A stretch of 17,665 nt of DNA from Bacteroidota bacterium (GTDB taxonomy: Bacteria > Bacteroidota > Bacteroidia > NS11-12g > UBA955): the NCBI GenBank assembly GCA_027488495.1, contig JAIYBO010000260.1, positions 1 to 17,665 of the forward strand. Direction: 5' to 3'. Positions 6,738 to 13,727 of this stretch are shown piece after piece. The notes below the pieces were generated by a model. It worked only from the letters and a program-made list of their open reading frames with translations. It was not told the DNA's origin and searched no databases. Position 1 is the first letter of the stretch; each line of letters opens with the position of its first letter. The position numbers and the translations under genes are program-made.

Positions 6738-8009
6738 ATCAAACTGTCTTTTCACATATCGAAGCGGTATTTTTTTTCACGATCAAATCCCACGGTGGTA
6801 AATCTGATCACGGGGATTTCTTTGTTGGGGTATTCTGTTGGTGCGATGGCTTTGGTGGTTTTGATGAGTGCTTTGAATGGCTTTGAGACAAGCATTTTTT
6901 CATCGTACAAGAAAACGGACCCAGATTTATTGGTAACACCGCAGCGCGGGGTGGTTTTTGGTATCACAAGGCAGCAGCTGGGCGCATTGCGAAAAATAGA
7001 AGGCGTTGCGGTTGTTTCTGAGGTTTTAACAGGGAAAGCGGTATTAAAATATGGGGACCAACAAACCGTTTGCACCATTTGGGGTGTTGATGGCGCATTT
7101 GGGAAAAGGATTTTGTTCGATTCCATTGTTACTGCGGGCAAGCCGATGTTGGTAGACGATCGCACCCTACACAATCCACACTTGGTATCGAATATGGCCA
7201 TTTTGGGCGAGGGATTGGTATACAAATTGGGTGTGGGCAAAATTGACCAACCCATCACGTTGATGGTCATCAATAAAGACGCAGGTATTCACGATGTGGA
7301 TGCGTTTAGAATGGAAGAGTTTATCCCTTCGGCGATTGTTTCTTTGCCGGAAGATCAAAACTCGCAAACCGTAATGATTGGCTTGGAGCAAGCGCAAGTT
7401 TTATTTGGCAGAATGGCGGCGGGTGAAATTTCTCAGTTGGAGGTAAAATTGCAGGGTGGTGTTCGAGACAATCCTGGTGCAGTAGAAAGGGTTACTGTTG
7501 AGATAAAAAACGTACTTAAGTCTTCCGGTGGGCCAAGTTTTGATGTTAAAAATCAAAAAGAACAACATCCATTGATGTATAAGATGTTCAACACCGAAAA
7601 GTGGATTTCGTTTGCCATTTTGTCGTTTGTACTATTGCTAATCTCGTTTAATTTGGTGGGGGCGCTAACGCTTTTGGTTATGGATAAACGCAGAGATTTT
7701 GTGCTGTTCAGGAATCTTGGTATGGAAAAAAGTGCCATTTCGTGGGTGGTTTTTTGGGAGGGTATTTGGGTTAGTGCATGGGGAACGGCGGTGGGTTTGA
7801 TTGTGGGTGTGGGGTTGGTGCTGTTGCAGCAAAAAACATCTTGGGTTAGTACACAAGGGACATTTTCAATTCCTTATCCGGTAGAATTGCGCACCGAAGA
7901 TTTGTTGTTGGTATTGGGGTTGAATACGATCTTGGGTGTTTTGAGTGCCGTGGTTCCCGCTTGGCGTGCAGGCAAGTTGAGTGGCGAACTTTCTTCTGTA
8001 AGGCAATGA
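6738..8009 (+). CDS. LolC/LolE-like FtsX-family ABC transporter permease; start codon abnormal
   Basis: This is a permease of the FtsX/MacB superfamily, closest in pattern to LolC/LolE, which with LolD releases lipoproteins from the inner membrane. The layout is one N-terminal membrane segment (LITGISLLGYSVGAMALVVL), a periplasmic domain of roughly 240 residues, then three membrane segments beginning near WISFAILSFVLLLISF, WVVFWEGIWVSAWG and LLLVLGLNTILGVLSAV. The first ordinary start is GTG at 6795, but that removes the conserved cytoplasmic lead. Family-like sequence (KLSFHISKRYFFS) continues upstream in frame to a TAG at 6726-6728. Where homologues have Met, this gene has ATC at 6738; CTG at 6744 and ATA at 6756 are other rare options. 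I start it at 6738 (423 residues). Non-canonical initiation, a start mutation or a sequence error are all possible. Its ATPase partner is not in the window. Confidence 0.8.
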   Translation: MKLSFHISKRYFFSRSNPTVVNLITGISLLGYSVGAMALVVLMSALNGFETSIFSSYKKTDPDLLVTPQRGVVFGITRQQLGALRKIEGVAVVSEVLTGKAVLKYGDQQTVCTIWGVDGAFGKRILFDSIVTAGKPMLVDDRTLHNPHLVSNMAILGEGLVYKLGVGKIDQPITLMVINKDAGIHDVDAFRMEEFIPSAIVSLPEDQNSQTVMIGLEQAQVLFGRMAAGEISQLEVKLQGGVRDNPGAVERVTVEIKNVLKSSGGPSFDVKNQKEQHPLMYKMFNTEKWISFAILSFVLLLISFNLVGALTLLVMDKRRDFVLFRNLGMEKSAISWVVFWEGIWVSAWGTAVGLIVGVGLVLLQQKTSWVSTQGTFSIPYPVELRTEDLLLVLGLNTILGVLSAVVPAWRAGKLSGELSSVRQ

Positions 8010-8044
8010 GGATAATTGTAAAATAAAGATATTCGAAGTTTGGT

Positions 8045-8605
8045 ATGAAATATTTGATTGTTGGTTTGGGCAATGTGGGTCAGGAGTACGAGGGTACGCG
8101 CCACAACATAGGTTTTGAGGTTTTGGATTTGTTGGCGAAACGGTTTGATGGACAATGGAAAGGTGTGAAACACGGAAGTATGTGTGAGATATCGCACAAA
8201 GGGCGGAAGTTGTTGTTGTTGAAGCCCAATACTTATATGAATTTGAGCGGGAAGGCGGTATCTTATTGGATGCAAGTGGAGAAAATCAAGCTAGAAAATG
8301 TTTTGGTAATCACGGATGATTTGGCATTGCCGATCGCTAAGTTGAGAATGAAAACCAAGGGAAGCGATGGTGGCCACAACGGATTGAAAAGTGTTCAGGC
8401 CAGTTTGAGTACGGTAAATTATTCGCGATTGCGATTTGGCATTGGTGATAATTTTTCCCAAGGACATCAAGTGGATTTTGTGTTGGGGACTTTTATTCCT
8501 GAGGAGCGAGCTTTGTTGGATGTGGCATTGCCGCGGGCTGTTGAAGGCGTTTTGCAATATTGTACTTTGGGCGCAGGCTTTGCGATGAACTATACCAATA
8601 CATAA
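8045..8605 (+). CDS. pth: Peptidyl-tRNA hydrolase
   Basis: Pth cleaves peptidyl-tRNA released by stalled ribosomes and so recycles tRNA. The 186-residue product carries the family's key residues: Asn10 in GLGN, the catalytic His20 in TRHNIGF, the KPNTYMNLSG signature (60-69), Asp91/Asp92 in ITDDLALP, and the GSDGGHNGLKS loop with Asn112. The length is normal. It lies 35 nt after the permease and 6 nt before the comB-like gene, so it is probably part of the same transcript. No TAnnTTTG box was seen before it; GAAGTTTG at about 8034-8041 lacks the TA. Confidence 0.97.
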   Translation: MKYLIVGLGNVGQEYEGTRHNIGFEVLDLLAKRFDGQWKGVKHGSMCEISHKGRKLLLLKPNTYMNLSGKAVSYWMQVEKIKLENVLVITDDLALPIAKLRMKTKGSDGGHNGLKSVQASLSTVNYSRLRFGIGDNFSQGHQVDFVLGTFIPEERALLDVALPRAVEGVLQYCTLGAGFAMNYTNT

Positions 8606-8611
8606 ACGGAT

Positions 8612-9346
8612 ATGAAGATTTTTACAATATTGAGTCCACAGATGTTTCCATTGTTTGCGGAGGAGGTAAAGGGAAAACAGGTGATGGTCATTGATATTTT
8701 AAGGGCCACCACGAGCATGGTTGTGATGCTTGAAAATGGTGCTCAAAAGGTTATTCCGGTGGCTAAGGTAGAGGAAGCTTTGGCGATGAAGGCTTTGGCC
8801 GATGAACAAGGCCGGGCCATATGCATTGCAGGTGAGCGAAACGGCATCAAGGTGGATGGTTTTGATTTTGGAAATTCGCCCCAAGAGTTCACTTCGGATG
8901 CGGTGGCGGGGAAAGAGGTTGTAATCACAACCACCAACGGAACGCACGCTTTGGATTTGAGCAAATCGGGATCTCATGTTTGGGTGGGTGGATTTTTGAA
9001 TTTGTCATTGAGTGCGGCCGCGATTGCGGCGGCACTCAATGATGTGTATTTGTTTTGCGCCGGGTGGAAAGGTCATTTTAATTTGGAGGACACCCTATTT
9101 GCCGGCGCACTTGCCGAGGAGTTATTGGCATTGGGTGGAGAAATTGGTGACGATGCCACTAGGGCGGCCTTGGCTATTTGGAAAAAAGCCAAACCCAACC
9201 CGGCTGAATTTTTGTCTGACGCCAGTCATGTTCAACGTTTTCAGACCATGCATGCCACCTCAGATTTGGAAGTTTGTTTGCAAATCAACACATCCAAAAA
9301 GGCCGTGAAATACGAAAACGGAGAATTGGTGGCCATACCGAGTTGA
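8612..9346 (+). CDS. comB: 2-phosphosulfolactate phosphatase family protein (ComB-like)
   Basis: The protein belongs to the ComB family, named for the Mg-dependent hydrolysis of 2-phosphosulfolactate in archaeal coenzyme M synthesis. Conserved stretches: VMVIDILRATTSM (24-36), AGERNGIKVDGFDFGNSP (73-90) and TTTNGT (106-111). The length of 244 residues is standard. ComB homologues are widespread in bacteria that do not make coenzyme M, including Bacteroidota; there the substrate is uncertain, with sulfolactate or sulfonolipid precursors as possibilities. No sulfolactate synthase or other sulfonate gene lies nearby, so the context does not identify the pathway. The gene starts 6 nt after pth, which indicates cotranscription. 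Confidence 0.88.
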   Translation: MKIFTILSPQMFPLFAEEVKGKQVMVIDILRATTSMVVMLENGAQKVIPVAKVEEALAMKALADEQGRAICIAGERNGIKVDGFDFGNSPQEFTSDAVAGKEVVITTTNGTHALDLSKSGSHVWVGGFLNLSLSAAAIAAALNDVYLFCAGWKGHFNLEDTLFAGALAEELLALGGEIGDDATRAALAIWKKAKPNPAEFLSDASHVQRFQTMHATSDLEVCLQINTSKKAVKYENGELVAIPS

Positions 9347-9351
9347 AATTG

Positions 9352-9359
9352 TATTTTTG
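9352..9359 (+). promoter_or_regulatory. Promoter -7 element for the B12-binding domain gene
   Basis: TATTTTTG matches TAnnTTTG and ends 12 nt before the ATG at 9372. A TTG at 9326-9328 lies 23 nt upstream, at the limit of normal spacing. The box follows the comB-like stop codon by 5 nt. Confidence 0.5.
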
Positions 9360-9371
9360 CTACAGATAACC

Positions 9372-9788
9372 ATGGGTAATACATTAAATAGACCAGTTCG
9401 TGTGTTGATTGCAAAGGTGGGTTTAGATGGACATGATCGCGGAGCCAAGGTGATAGCAACCGCCTTGCGTGATGCGGGTATGGAGGTGATTTACACGGGT
9501 CTGAGACAAACACCAGAAATGGTGGTACAAACCGCACTGCAAGAAGATGTAGATGCCATTGGCGTGAGCATCCTTTCTGGCGCCCACAACACGGTGTTTC
9601 CAAGAATTTTGACATTGATGAAGGAAAAGGGCTTAGACGATGTGTTGTTAACAGGTGGGGGTATTATTCCAGATTCAGACGTTGATTCTTTGAACGCATT
9701 GGGCGTTGCTCAACTATTTCCTCCAGGTACGCATACGGGTGAAATAGCCAGTTACATTAAAAATTGGGTTGAAACGAATAGATCATAA
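9372..9788 (+). CDS. Stand-alone cobalamin-binding domain, methylmalonyl-CoA mutase C-terminal type
   Basis: This 138-residue flavodoxin-like B12-binding domain matches the C-terminal part of methylmalonyl-CoA mutase, which exchanges succinyl-CoA and (R)-methylmalonyl-CoA. The cobalamin signature DxHxxG is at Asp19, His21 and Gly24 (in VGLDGHDRGAKV), followed by SILSGAHN (66-73) and TGGGIIP (94-100), as in base-off/His-on cobalamin proteins. There is no catalytic TIM-barrel domain, so it would act as a small subunit with a partner encoded elsewhere, as in archaeal-type two-part mutases, or serve a related mutase. The start was set at ATG 9372 rather than TTG 9357, which lies inside the promoter box. 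The next gene, a crotonase, begins 3 nt after it, pointing to a joint acyl-CoA role. Confidence 0.9.
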   Translation: MGNTLNRPVRVLIAKVGLDGHDRGAKVIATALRDAGMEVIYTGLRQTPEMVVQTALQEDVDAIGVSILSGAHNTVFPRILTLMKEKGLDDVLLTGGGIIPDSDVDSLNALGVAQLFPPGTHTGEIASYIKNWVETNRS

Positions 9789-9791
9789 ACC

Positions 9792-10568
9792 ATGTCTTAT
9801 AACAACATTTTAACCTCTTTGGAGGATAGTATTTTAACCATTTCAATCAACCGCGAAAGCAAGTTGAATGCATTAACCATTGAAACTTTGCGTGAAATCA
9901 AGCATGCTGTTGACGAGGCCCAAACCAACGACGAAGTGCATGGTATGATACTTACTGGCGTGGGTGAAAAAGCCTTTGCTGCGGGTGCGGATATTTCGGA
10001 GTTTGCACATTTTAACATCGAACAAGCCACCCGTATGAGCGCAGATGGTCATGATGTAATGAACGCCATCGAAAACGGAAACAAGGTAGTAATTGCTGCC
10101 GTAAATGGTTTTTCTTTGGGTGGCGGTTGCGAGTTGGCGATGGCCTGTCACTTGAGGGTGGCCAGCACACAAGCCAAATTTGGACAACCAGAAGTGAATT
10201 TGGGCGTTCCCCCCGGATATGGCGGTACACAACGTTTGGTACAGTTGGTGGGAAAGGGCAAAGCAATGGAGTTGTTGCTTACCGGCGATGCCATTGATGC
10301 ACAAACGGCACTTAACTTGGGATTGGTAAATCGTGTGGTTGAACCAGCCGAACTGATGTCGGAAACAAGGTCGTTGTTAAAGAAAATATGTGGCAAAAGC
10401 CCTAGCGCGGTGAACAAAGTAATCAAATGCGTAAATGATTATTTCAGGCCCAATGTTAATGGGATGCAGCGCGAAATCTATGAATTTGGCGAAGCGTTTG
10501 AGACACCTGATTTTCAGGAGGGTACAGATGCGTTTTTGAACAAGAGAAAACCCAACTTTAGGGGATAA
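9792..10568 (+). CDS. Enoyl-CoA hydratase/isomerase (crotonase family)
   Basis: This is a crotonase-fold enzyme of 258 residues. The oxyanion-hole segments are KAFAAGADISEF (60-71) and GFSLGGGCELAM (106-117). Both catalytic glutamates of true hydratases are in place: Glu114 in GGCEL and Glu134 in GQPEVNLG, followed by PPGYGGTQRL (140-149). This favours enoyl-CoA hydratase activity, the addition of water to trans-2-enoyl-CoA, over isomerase-only relatives. Chain length is not evident; short-chain (crotonyl-CoA) is the usual substrate of close relatives. It is translationally close to the B12-binding domain gene (3-nt gap), and an acyl-CoA dehydrogenase occurs about 3 kb downstream. Confidence 0.92.
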   Translation: MSYNNILTSLEDSILTISINRESKLNALTIETLREIKHAVDEAQTNDEVHGMILTGVGEKAFAAGADISEFAHFNIEQATRMSADGHDVMNAIENGNKVVIAAVNGFSLGGGCELAMACHLRVASTQAKFGQPEVNLGVPPGYGGTQRLVQLVGKGKAMELLLTGDAIDAQTALNLGLVNRVVEPAELMSETRSLLKKICGKSPSAVNKVIKCVNDYFRPNVNGMQREIYEFGEAFETPDFQEGTDAFLNKRKPNFRG

Positions 10569-10572
10569 TTGA

Positions 10573-10580
10573 TATTTTTG
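10573..10580 (+). promoter_or_regulatory. Promoter -7 element for the DUF1573 gene
   Basis: TATTTTTG matches TAnnTTTG and ends 4 nt before the ATG at 10585, again predicting a leaderless transcript. It lies in the 16-nt gap after the enoyl-CoA hydratase stop. No -33 TTG at normal spacing was found. Confidence 0.5.
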
Positions 10581-10584
10581 ACAA

Positions 10585-11109
10585 ATGCGAAAACACGTTT
10601 ATTACTTGTCGGCCTTGTTAATTGCCTTGAGCGCCTGTGGATCAGGGTCGTTTGAAACAGAAGACATCGAGGAAAACACAGCAACGGCAGAGAACCCTGT
10701 GAACAAAAACAAGGGTCCTTTGGGCGATGTGTTGTTCAAAGACACGGTGTTTATGTTTGGTGATGTAAAAGATGGAGAAAGTGTTCAACACACATATACT
10801 TTTAAAAACACCGGTGTGGCACCCATAAGCATTGCCAATGTGGTAGCTCAATGTGGGTGTACAACACCAGAATACACGCACGAGGTAGTGGCACCGGGAA
10901 AATCTGGAAAGGTTACGGCTACTTTTAACAGTTCGAACAGAGGGGGGCCAGGTGGTATTTTAAACGAAAAGAGTATCACGGTTACATTTGAAAACAGCAA
11001 AACCACTGAGGTAGTTTTGAAATTTAAGGCCAATGTGATTGCACCCGAAGGCAGCGTTTCTGAAGAGGAAATGATGGGTGGTGAAGATGGGTCGCATTCA
11101 GGACATTGA
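10585..11109 (+). CDS. DUF1573 lipoprotein
   Basis: The product has 174 residues with a lipoprotein signal peptide: a short charged start (MRKH), a hydrophobic core, and a lipobox LSAC with Cys18 as the likely lipidated residue. A low-complexity acidic linker (about 20-45) precedes a DUF1573 domain, an Ig-like beta sandwich. Typical parts of it are FGDVKDGESVQHTYTFKNTG, the Cys pair in AQCGCTTPEYT, and VAPGKSGKVTATFNS. The C-terminus is rich in Glu, Gly and His. Molecular function is unknown. It sits 22 nt before yajC, and DUF1573-yajC neighbourhoods are common in Bacteroidota, so an envelope role is plausible. Confidence 0.9.
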   Translation: MRKHVYYLSALLIALSACGSGSFETEDIEENTATAENPVNKNKGPLGDVLFKDTVFMFGDVKDGESVQHTYTFKNTGVAPISIANVVAQCGCTTPEYTHEVVAPGKSGKVTATFNSSNRGGPGGILNEKSITVTFENSKTTEVVLKFKANVIAPEGSVSEEEMMGGEDGSHSGH

Positions 11110-11131
11110 TAAAAAATAACTAACGAACAAT

Positions 11132-11434
11132 ATGAATATTTTACAAGGACAACCGGGCGGATCATCGCAAATGGTGATGATGTTGCTCATCATGGCCGTA
11201 TTTTTTGTGTTTATGATTTGGCCACAAATGCGAAAGCAGAAAAAAGCCAAGGTGTACATGGAAAGTTTGGAGAAGGGAAAGAAAGTTGTAACTACTGGTG
11301 GCATTCATGGAAAGATCACAACGGTGGGTGATACTCATTTTGTGATTGAAATGGAAGAGGGAAAGGCGAAGATTGAAAAGAGTGCGGTGAGCATGGAATT
11401 GACGCAAGCTGCGTATCCAGAGGCAACTGCATAA
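11132..11434 (+). CDS. yajC: Preprotein translocase accessory subunit YajC
   Basis: YajC is a small inner-membrane protein that associates with SecDF at the Sec translocon. The 100-residue product has one membrane helix near the N-terminus (about 14-31, MVMMLLIMAVFFVFMIWP). It is followed by the family signature PQMRKQKKAKVYMESLEKG, and then a small cytoplasmic beta domain with VVTTGGIHGKI and DTHFVIEM. Length and layout are normal. Gaps of 22 nt to the DUF1573 gene and 10 nt to coaE, with no promoter boxes, suggest a three-gene transcript. Confidence 0.95.
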   Translation: MNILQGQPGGSSQMVMMLLIMAVFFVFMIWPQMRKQKKAKVYMESLEKGKKVVTTGGIHGKITTVGDTHFVIEMEEGKAKIEKSAVSMELTQAAYPEATA

Positions 11435-11444
11435 TTGGGCAGTG

Positions 11445-12044
11445 ATGTTGGCAGTTGGAGTTACCGGTGGAATCGGCAGCGGAAAAACCTTGGTTTGTAG
11501 GGTTTTTGAGCAGTTGGGTGTACCGGTATACTATGCCGATGAGCGGGCAAAATCATTGTATGTTCGCGATGCGGAGTTGCAGAAAGAGGTAAAAGATTTG
11601 TTAGGGGAGAGTTCCTACTTGCCTACGGGCGAATTCAATAGAGAGTGGGTGAAGGCCCAAGTTTTTTCGGATCAAGGGTTACGGGCGAAGTTGAACGAGT
11701 TGGTACATCCTCGGGTTTTTAAAGATTTTGAGGTGTGGTGTGGGGAGATGTTGGCAGCGGGTCACGCCTATGTGATAAAGGAGGCGGCGATTTTGTTTGA
11801 GTCGGGTGCAGACGCAACGGTTGATTTGGTGATTGGGGTGGTGGCAGATCGGTCTGTGCGAATGAAAAGGGTTATGCAAAGAGACGGATTGAGTGAGAAG
11901 GATGTGGAGGATCGAATGCAATCACAGTGGACCCAGGAGCAGTGGATGGATCGATGCGCGTATTTGATCTACAACAACGGAGACCGCTCCATCATAGAGC
12001 AGGTTCAAGAAACACATAAATCGTTGTTGTTGCGTTCGGTGTAA
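11445..12044 (+). CDS. coaE: Dephospho-CoA kinase
   Basis: CoaE phosphorylates the 3'-hydroxyl of dephospho-CoA, the last step of coenzyme A synthesis. The P-loop GGIGSGKT is at 8-15, followed by VYYADERAK in the position of the family's DAD-type motif. KEAAILFESG in the substrate-binding region and RVMQRDGLSEKDVEDRMQSQ in the lid/adenine region are typical. The start could be GTG 11442 or ATG 11445; I chose the ATG, which gives the usual N-terminus MLAVGVTGGIG and 199 residues. It converges on nusB with only 17 bp between the stop codons; a weak GCGAT/ATCGC hairpin (12058-12072) lies across the nusB stop. Confidence 0.95.
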   Translation: MLAVGVTGGIGSGKTLVCRVFEQLGVPVYYADERAKSLYVRDAELQKEVKDLLGESSYLPTGEFNREWVKAQVFSDQGLRAKLNELVHPRVFKDFEVWCGEMLAAGHAYVIKEAAILFESGADATVDLVIGVVADRSVRMKRVMQRDGLSEKDVEDRMQSQWTQEQWMDRCAYLIYNNGDRSIIEQVQETHKSLLLRSV

Positions 12045-12061
12045 TCTGTAGTATAGAGCGA

Positions 12062-13045
12062 TTATTTATCGCGTAGGCCTCGTCCACTTTTGGCGATGAG
12101 TCCTTGGTCTTCCATCACAATTCGAAGTTTATCGAGAACACCATTTACGAAGCGGCTGCTGTTGGGCGTGCTATAATTTTTGGTGATTTCCAAATATTCG
12201 TTGATTGTGACTTTCACTGGTATGGTGGGGCAGTGCAAGAATTCGGTGAGCGTGAGTTTGATGATGAGCAGGTCCATCACTGCAATTCTTGAAGGGTCCC
12301 AGTTATCGGAAATTTCTGCTACTTGGGCTTCGTAAGCGGCGCTGTTTTTTGCGGTGGCAAGAAACAGGTGTTGGGCCATTTCAATTTCTTCCGAATCTTT
12401 TGTGGGTGATCCCGCTACTGGAACTGTTCCGTTGGATTTAGCGCCTTGGATGGTTTTTTCGATTTCTCTGGTGGTGTACAATTCGTCATCGCCCCATCCG
12501 GAATAGTAATCGTTTAGGCTATCGAAAAACGACTCTTTGGTTTCGAAAAGGTTGGCATAAAACTCTTCTAGGAAGGCCTGTTGTTGTTCAAACGTGGGCT
12601 CGTCGAAGATGTTCATGTCTTGCACGAACGTCCATTCTTGCATCCATTGGTACCAGCCGGGGAATTGGGCGCTCAGATCAGACCAATCGAAGGGGAAGGA
12701 TTTGCGTTGGGTATCTGTTACAGCGCGGTGCAGGTATTTGATCAGGGGCATTCTATCCAACAGGCCGAGTGATCTAATTTTTTGTTGATCTGGATAAAAC
12801 TTGGCCTTTTCTAGTGTTTGCTCTTCGAGCAGATATTGAGACAGTTGAAAGGGGAAATCGAGCAGAAAAAGACAAAAATCGTGACTTTGTTGAATGGACT
12901 CTATGAGGTTTGAGAGGGTCTCATTGAAATAATCTTTTTCTTTGGGTGTGAGGTTGGGCCATTGAAACTGGGCAATGGATTCTCCTTGTTGAAAAGAGTA
13001 AAGCGCTTGAAGTGCTTTGATGCGAACGAGTCTTCGAGATATCAT
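12062..13045 (-). CDS. nusB: Transcription antitermination factor NusB, long form
   Basis: NusB with S10/NusE forms part of the rRNA antitermination complex. The 327-residue product starts with SRRLVRIKALQALYSFQQG, as NusB proteins do. The conserved helical core is near the C-terminus: WDPSRIAVMDLLIIKLTLTEF, IPVKVTINEYLEITKNYSTP and SSRFVNGVLDKL. E. coli NusB has about 140 residues; Bacteroidota forms are commonly over 300, with a long helical middle insertion, here about 30-225, so the length is expected. In many relatives nusB lies upstream of and in line with DUF1573-yajC-coaE. Here it is on the opposite strand at the far end of that block, which suggests a local rearrangement. Confidence 0.93.
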   Translation of the reverse strand: MISRRLVRIKALQALYSFQQGESIAQFQWPNLTPKEKDYFNETLSNLIESIQQSHDFCLFLLDFPFQLSQYLLEEQTLEKAKFYPDQQKIRSLGLLDRMPLIKYLHRAVTDTQRKSFPFDWSDLSAQFPGWYQWMQEWTFVQDMNIFDEPTFEQQQAFLEEFYANLFETKESFFDSLNDYYSGWGDDELYTTREIEKTIQGAKSNGTVPVAGSPTKDSEEIEMAQHLFLATAKNSAAYEAQVAEISDNWDPSRIAVMDLLIIKLTLTEFLHCPTIPVKVTINEYLEITKNYSTPNSSRFVNGVLDKLRIVMEDQGLIAKSGRGLRDK

Positions 13046-13056
13046 AGAACGAGGTG

Positions 13057-13064
13057 CAAAGATA
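13057..13064 (-). promoter_or_regulatory. Promoter -7 element for nusB
   Basis: Read on the minus strand this is TATCTTTG, an exact TAnnTTTG match ending 11 nt before the nusB ATG (13045). It lies in the 91-bp divergent gap shared with the ferredoxin gene. Confidence 0.55.
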
Positions 13065-13119
13065 CAAATTTCCTATGATTAATTCCACAGGACCATGAAC
13101 CAATGCGGAATGTAAGTGT

Positions 13120-13127
13120 TAATTTTG
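13120..13127 (+). promoter_or_regulatory. Promoter -7 element for the ferredoxin gene
   Basis: TAATTTTG matches TAnnTTTG and ends 9 nt before the ATG at 13137. With the nusB box at 13057-13064 it makes a divergent promoter pair about 55 bp apart. Confidence 0.55.
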
Positions 13128-13136
13128 CACAGAATT

Positions 13137-13466
13137 ATGGGACAAATCACCTTTCAGTTTGAAGAGAAAAACAGACCAAGTATTGCGGTTGAGATTTTTG
13201 AGGGAGAATCCATTTTGGAGGTAGCGCTTGACAACGAAATACAGTTGAATCACAATTGTGGCGGTGTGTGTGGGTGTTCAACTTGTCATGTATATGTAGA
13301 ACAAGGCGAAGAAATGTTGCCAGATATGAGCGATCGCGAAGAGGAGTATGTTGATAGGGCTCGAAATCCAAAATATAACAGCAGGTTGGCTTGTCAATGC
13401 AAGTTGAGTGGGGATGGCAACTTGGTGGTTACCATTCCAGATCAAAGCGGAATTATAGGTCATTAA
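13137..13466 (+). CDS. [2Fe-2S] ferredoxin, adrenodoxin/Isc type
   Basis: This is a 109-residue electron carrier. The cluster ligands fit the adrenodoxin/IscFdx spacing: Cys41, Cys47 and Cys50 (CX5CX2C in CGGVCGCSTC), with Cys86 in RLACQ as the fourth. Two extra cysteines (Cys45 and Cys88) are close by and probably not ligands. EEMLPDMSDREEEYVD (58-73) resembles the acidic helix that Isc-type ferredoxins use to bind partners. The start at 13137 (MGQITFQFEE) was chosen because a longer frame from GTG 13116 would run through the promoter box. It is followed after 18 nt by iscX, which supports a role in ISC-type iron-sulfur assembly. IscS, IscU and HscAB are not in the window. Confidence 0.92.
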   Translation: MGQITFQFEEKNRPSIAVEIFEGESILEVALDNEIQLNHNCGGVCGCSTCHVYVEQGEEMLPDMSDREEEYVDRARNPKYNSRLACQCKLSGDGNLVVTIPDQSGIIGH

Positions 13467-13484
13467 TACAACAATAAAACAGAA

Positions 13485-13721
13485 ATGGAAATGTACGAGC
13501 CACCAATACAATGGTCTGATTACGAAGACATTGCAATGAAATTATACGAACGGTTTGGCGATGATTTTTCGGAGGCCAAGATTTACCGCATTCGATTTAC
13601 GGAGTTGTTGGAATGGGTTTTGGAGATACCCAATTTTGCAGGTCTGCGCGATGATAGCAATGAGGGCCATTTGGAGATGATTCAGGCTCAGTGGGTGTAT
13701 GAGTGGAGAGATAATCAGTAA
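13485..13721 (+). CDS. iscX: Fe-S cluster assembly protein IscX
   Basis: IscX is a small acidic protein that binds the cysteine desulfurase IscS and iron and tunes cluster assembly. The 78-residue product shares the family pattern: an early IQWSDYEDIAMKLYERFGDD, the segment IRFTELLEWVLEIPNF (compare VRFTDMHQW in E. coli), and a C-terminal SNEGHLEMIQAQWVYEW corresponding to the conserved SNE..LE.I...W block. It is slightly longer than E. coli IscX because of its N-terminus. The second ATG at 13491 (MYEPP) is an alternative start. It lies 18 nt after the ferredoxin gene, mirroring the fdx-iscX order of proteobacterial isc operons. Confidence 0.9.
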   Translation: MEMYEPPIQWSDYEDIAMKLYERFGDDFSEAKIYRIRFTELLEWVLEIPNFAGLRDDSNEGHLEMIQAQWVYEWRDNQ

Positions 13722-13727
13722 ATTGAC

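Noticed and set aside
6752..8275. Minus-strand frames opposite the permease and pth
   Set aside because: They are shadows; the + strand encodes recognisable proteins with membrane segments and catalytic motifs.
12058..12072. GCGAT/ATCGC hairpin between coaE and nusB as a bidirectional terminator
   Set aside because: It has only a 5-bp stem and lies across the nusB stop codon; too weak to call, though convergent genes need some terminator here.
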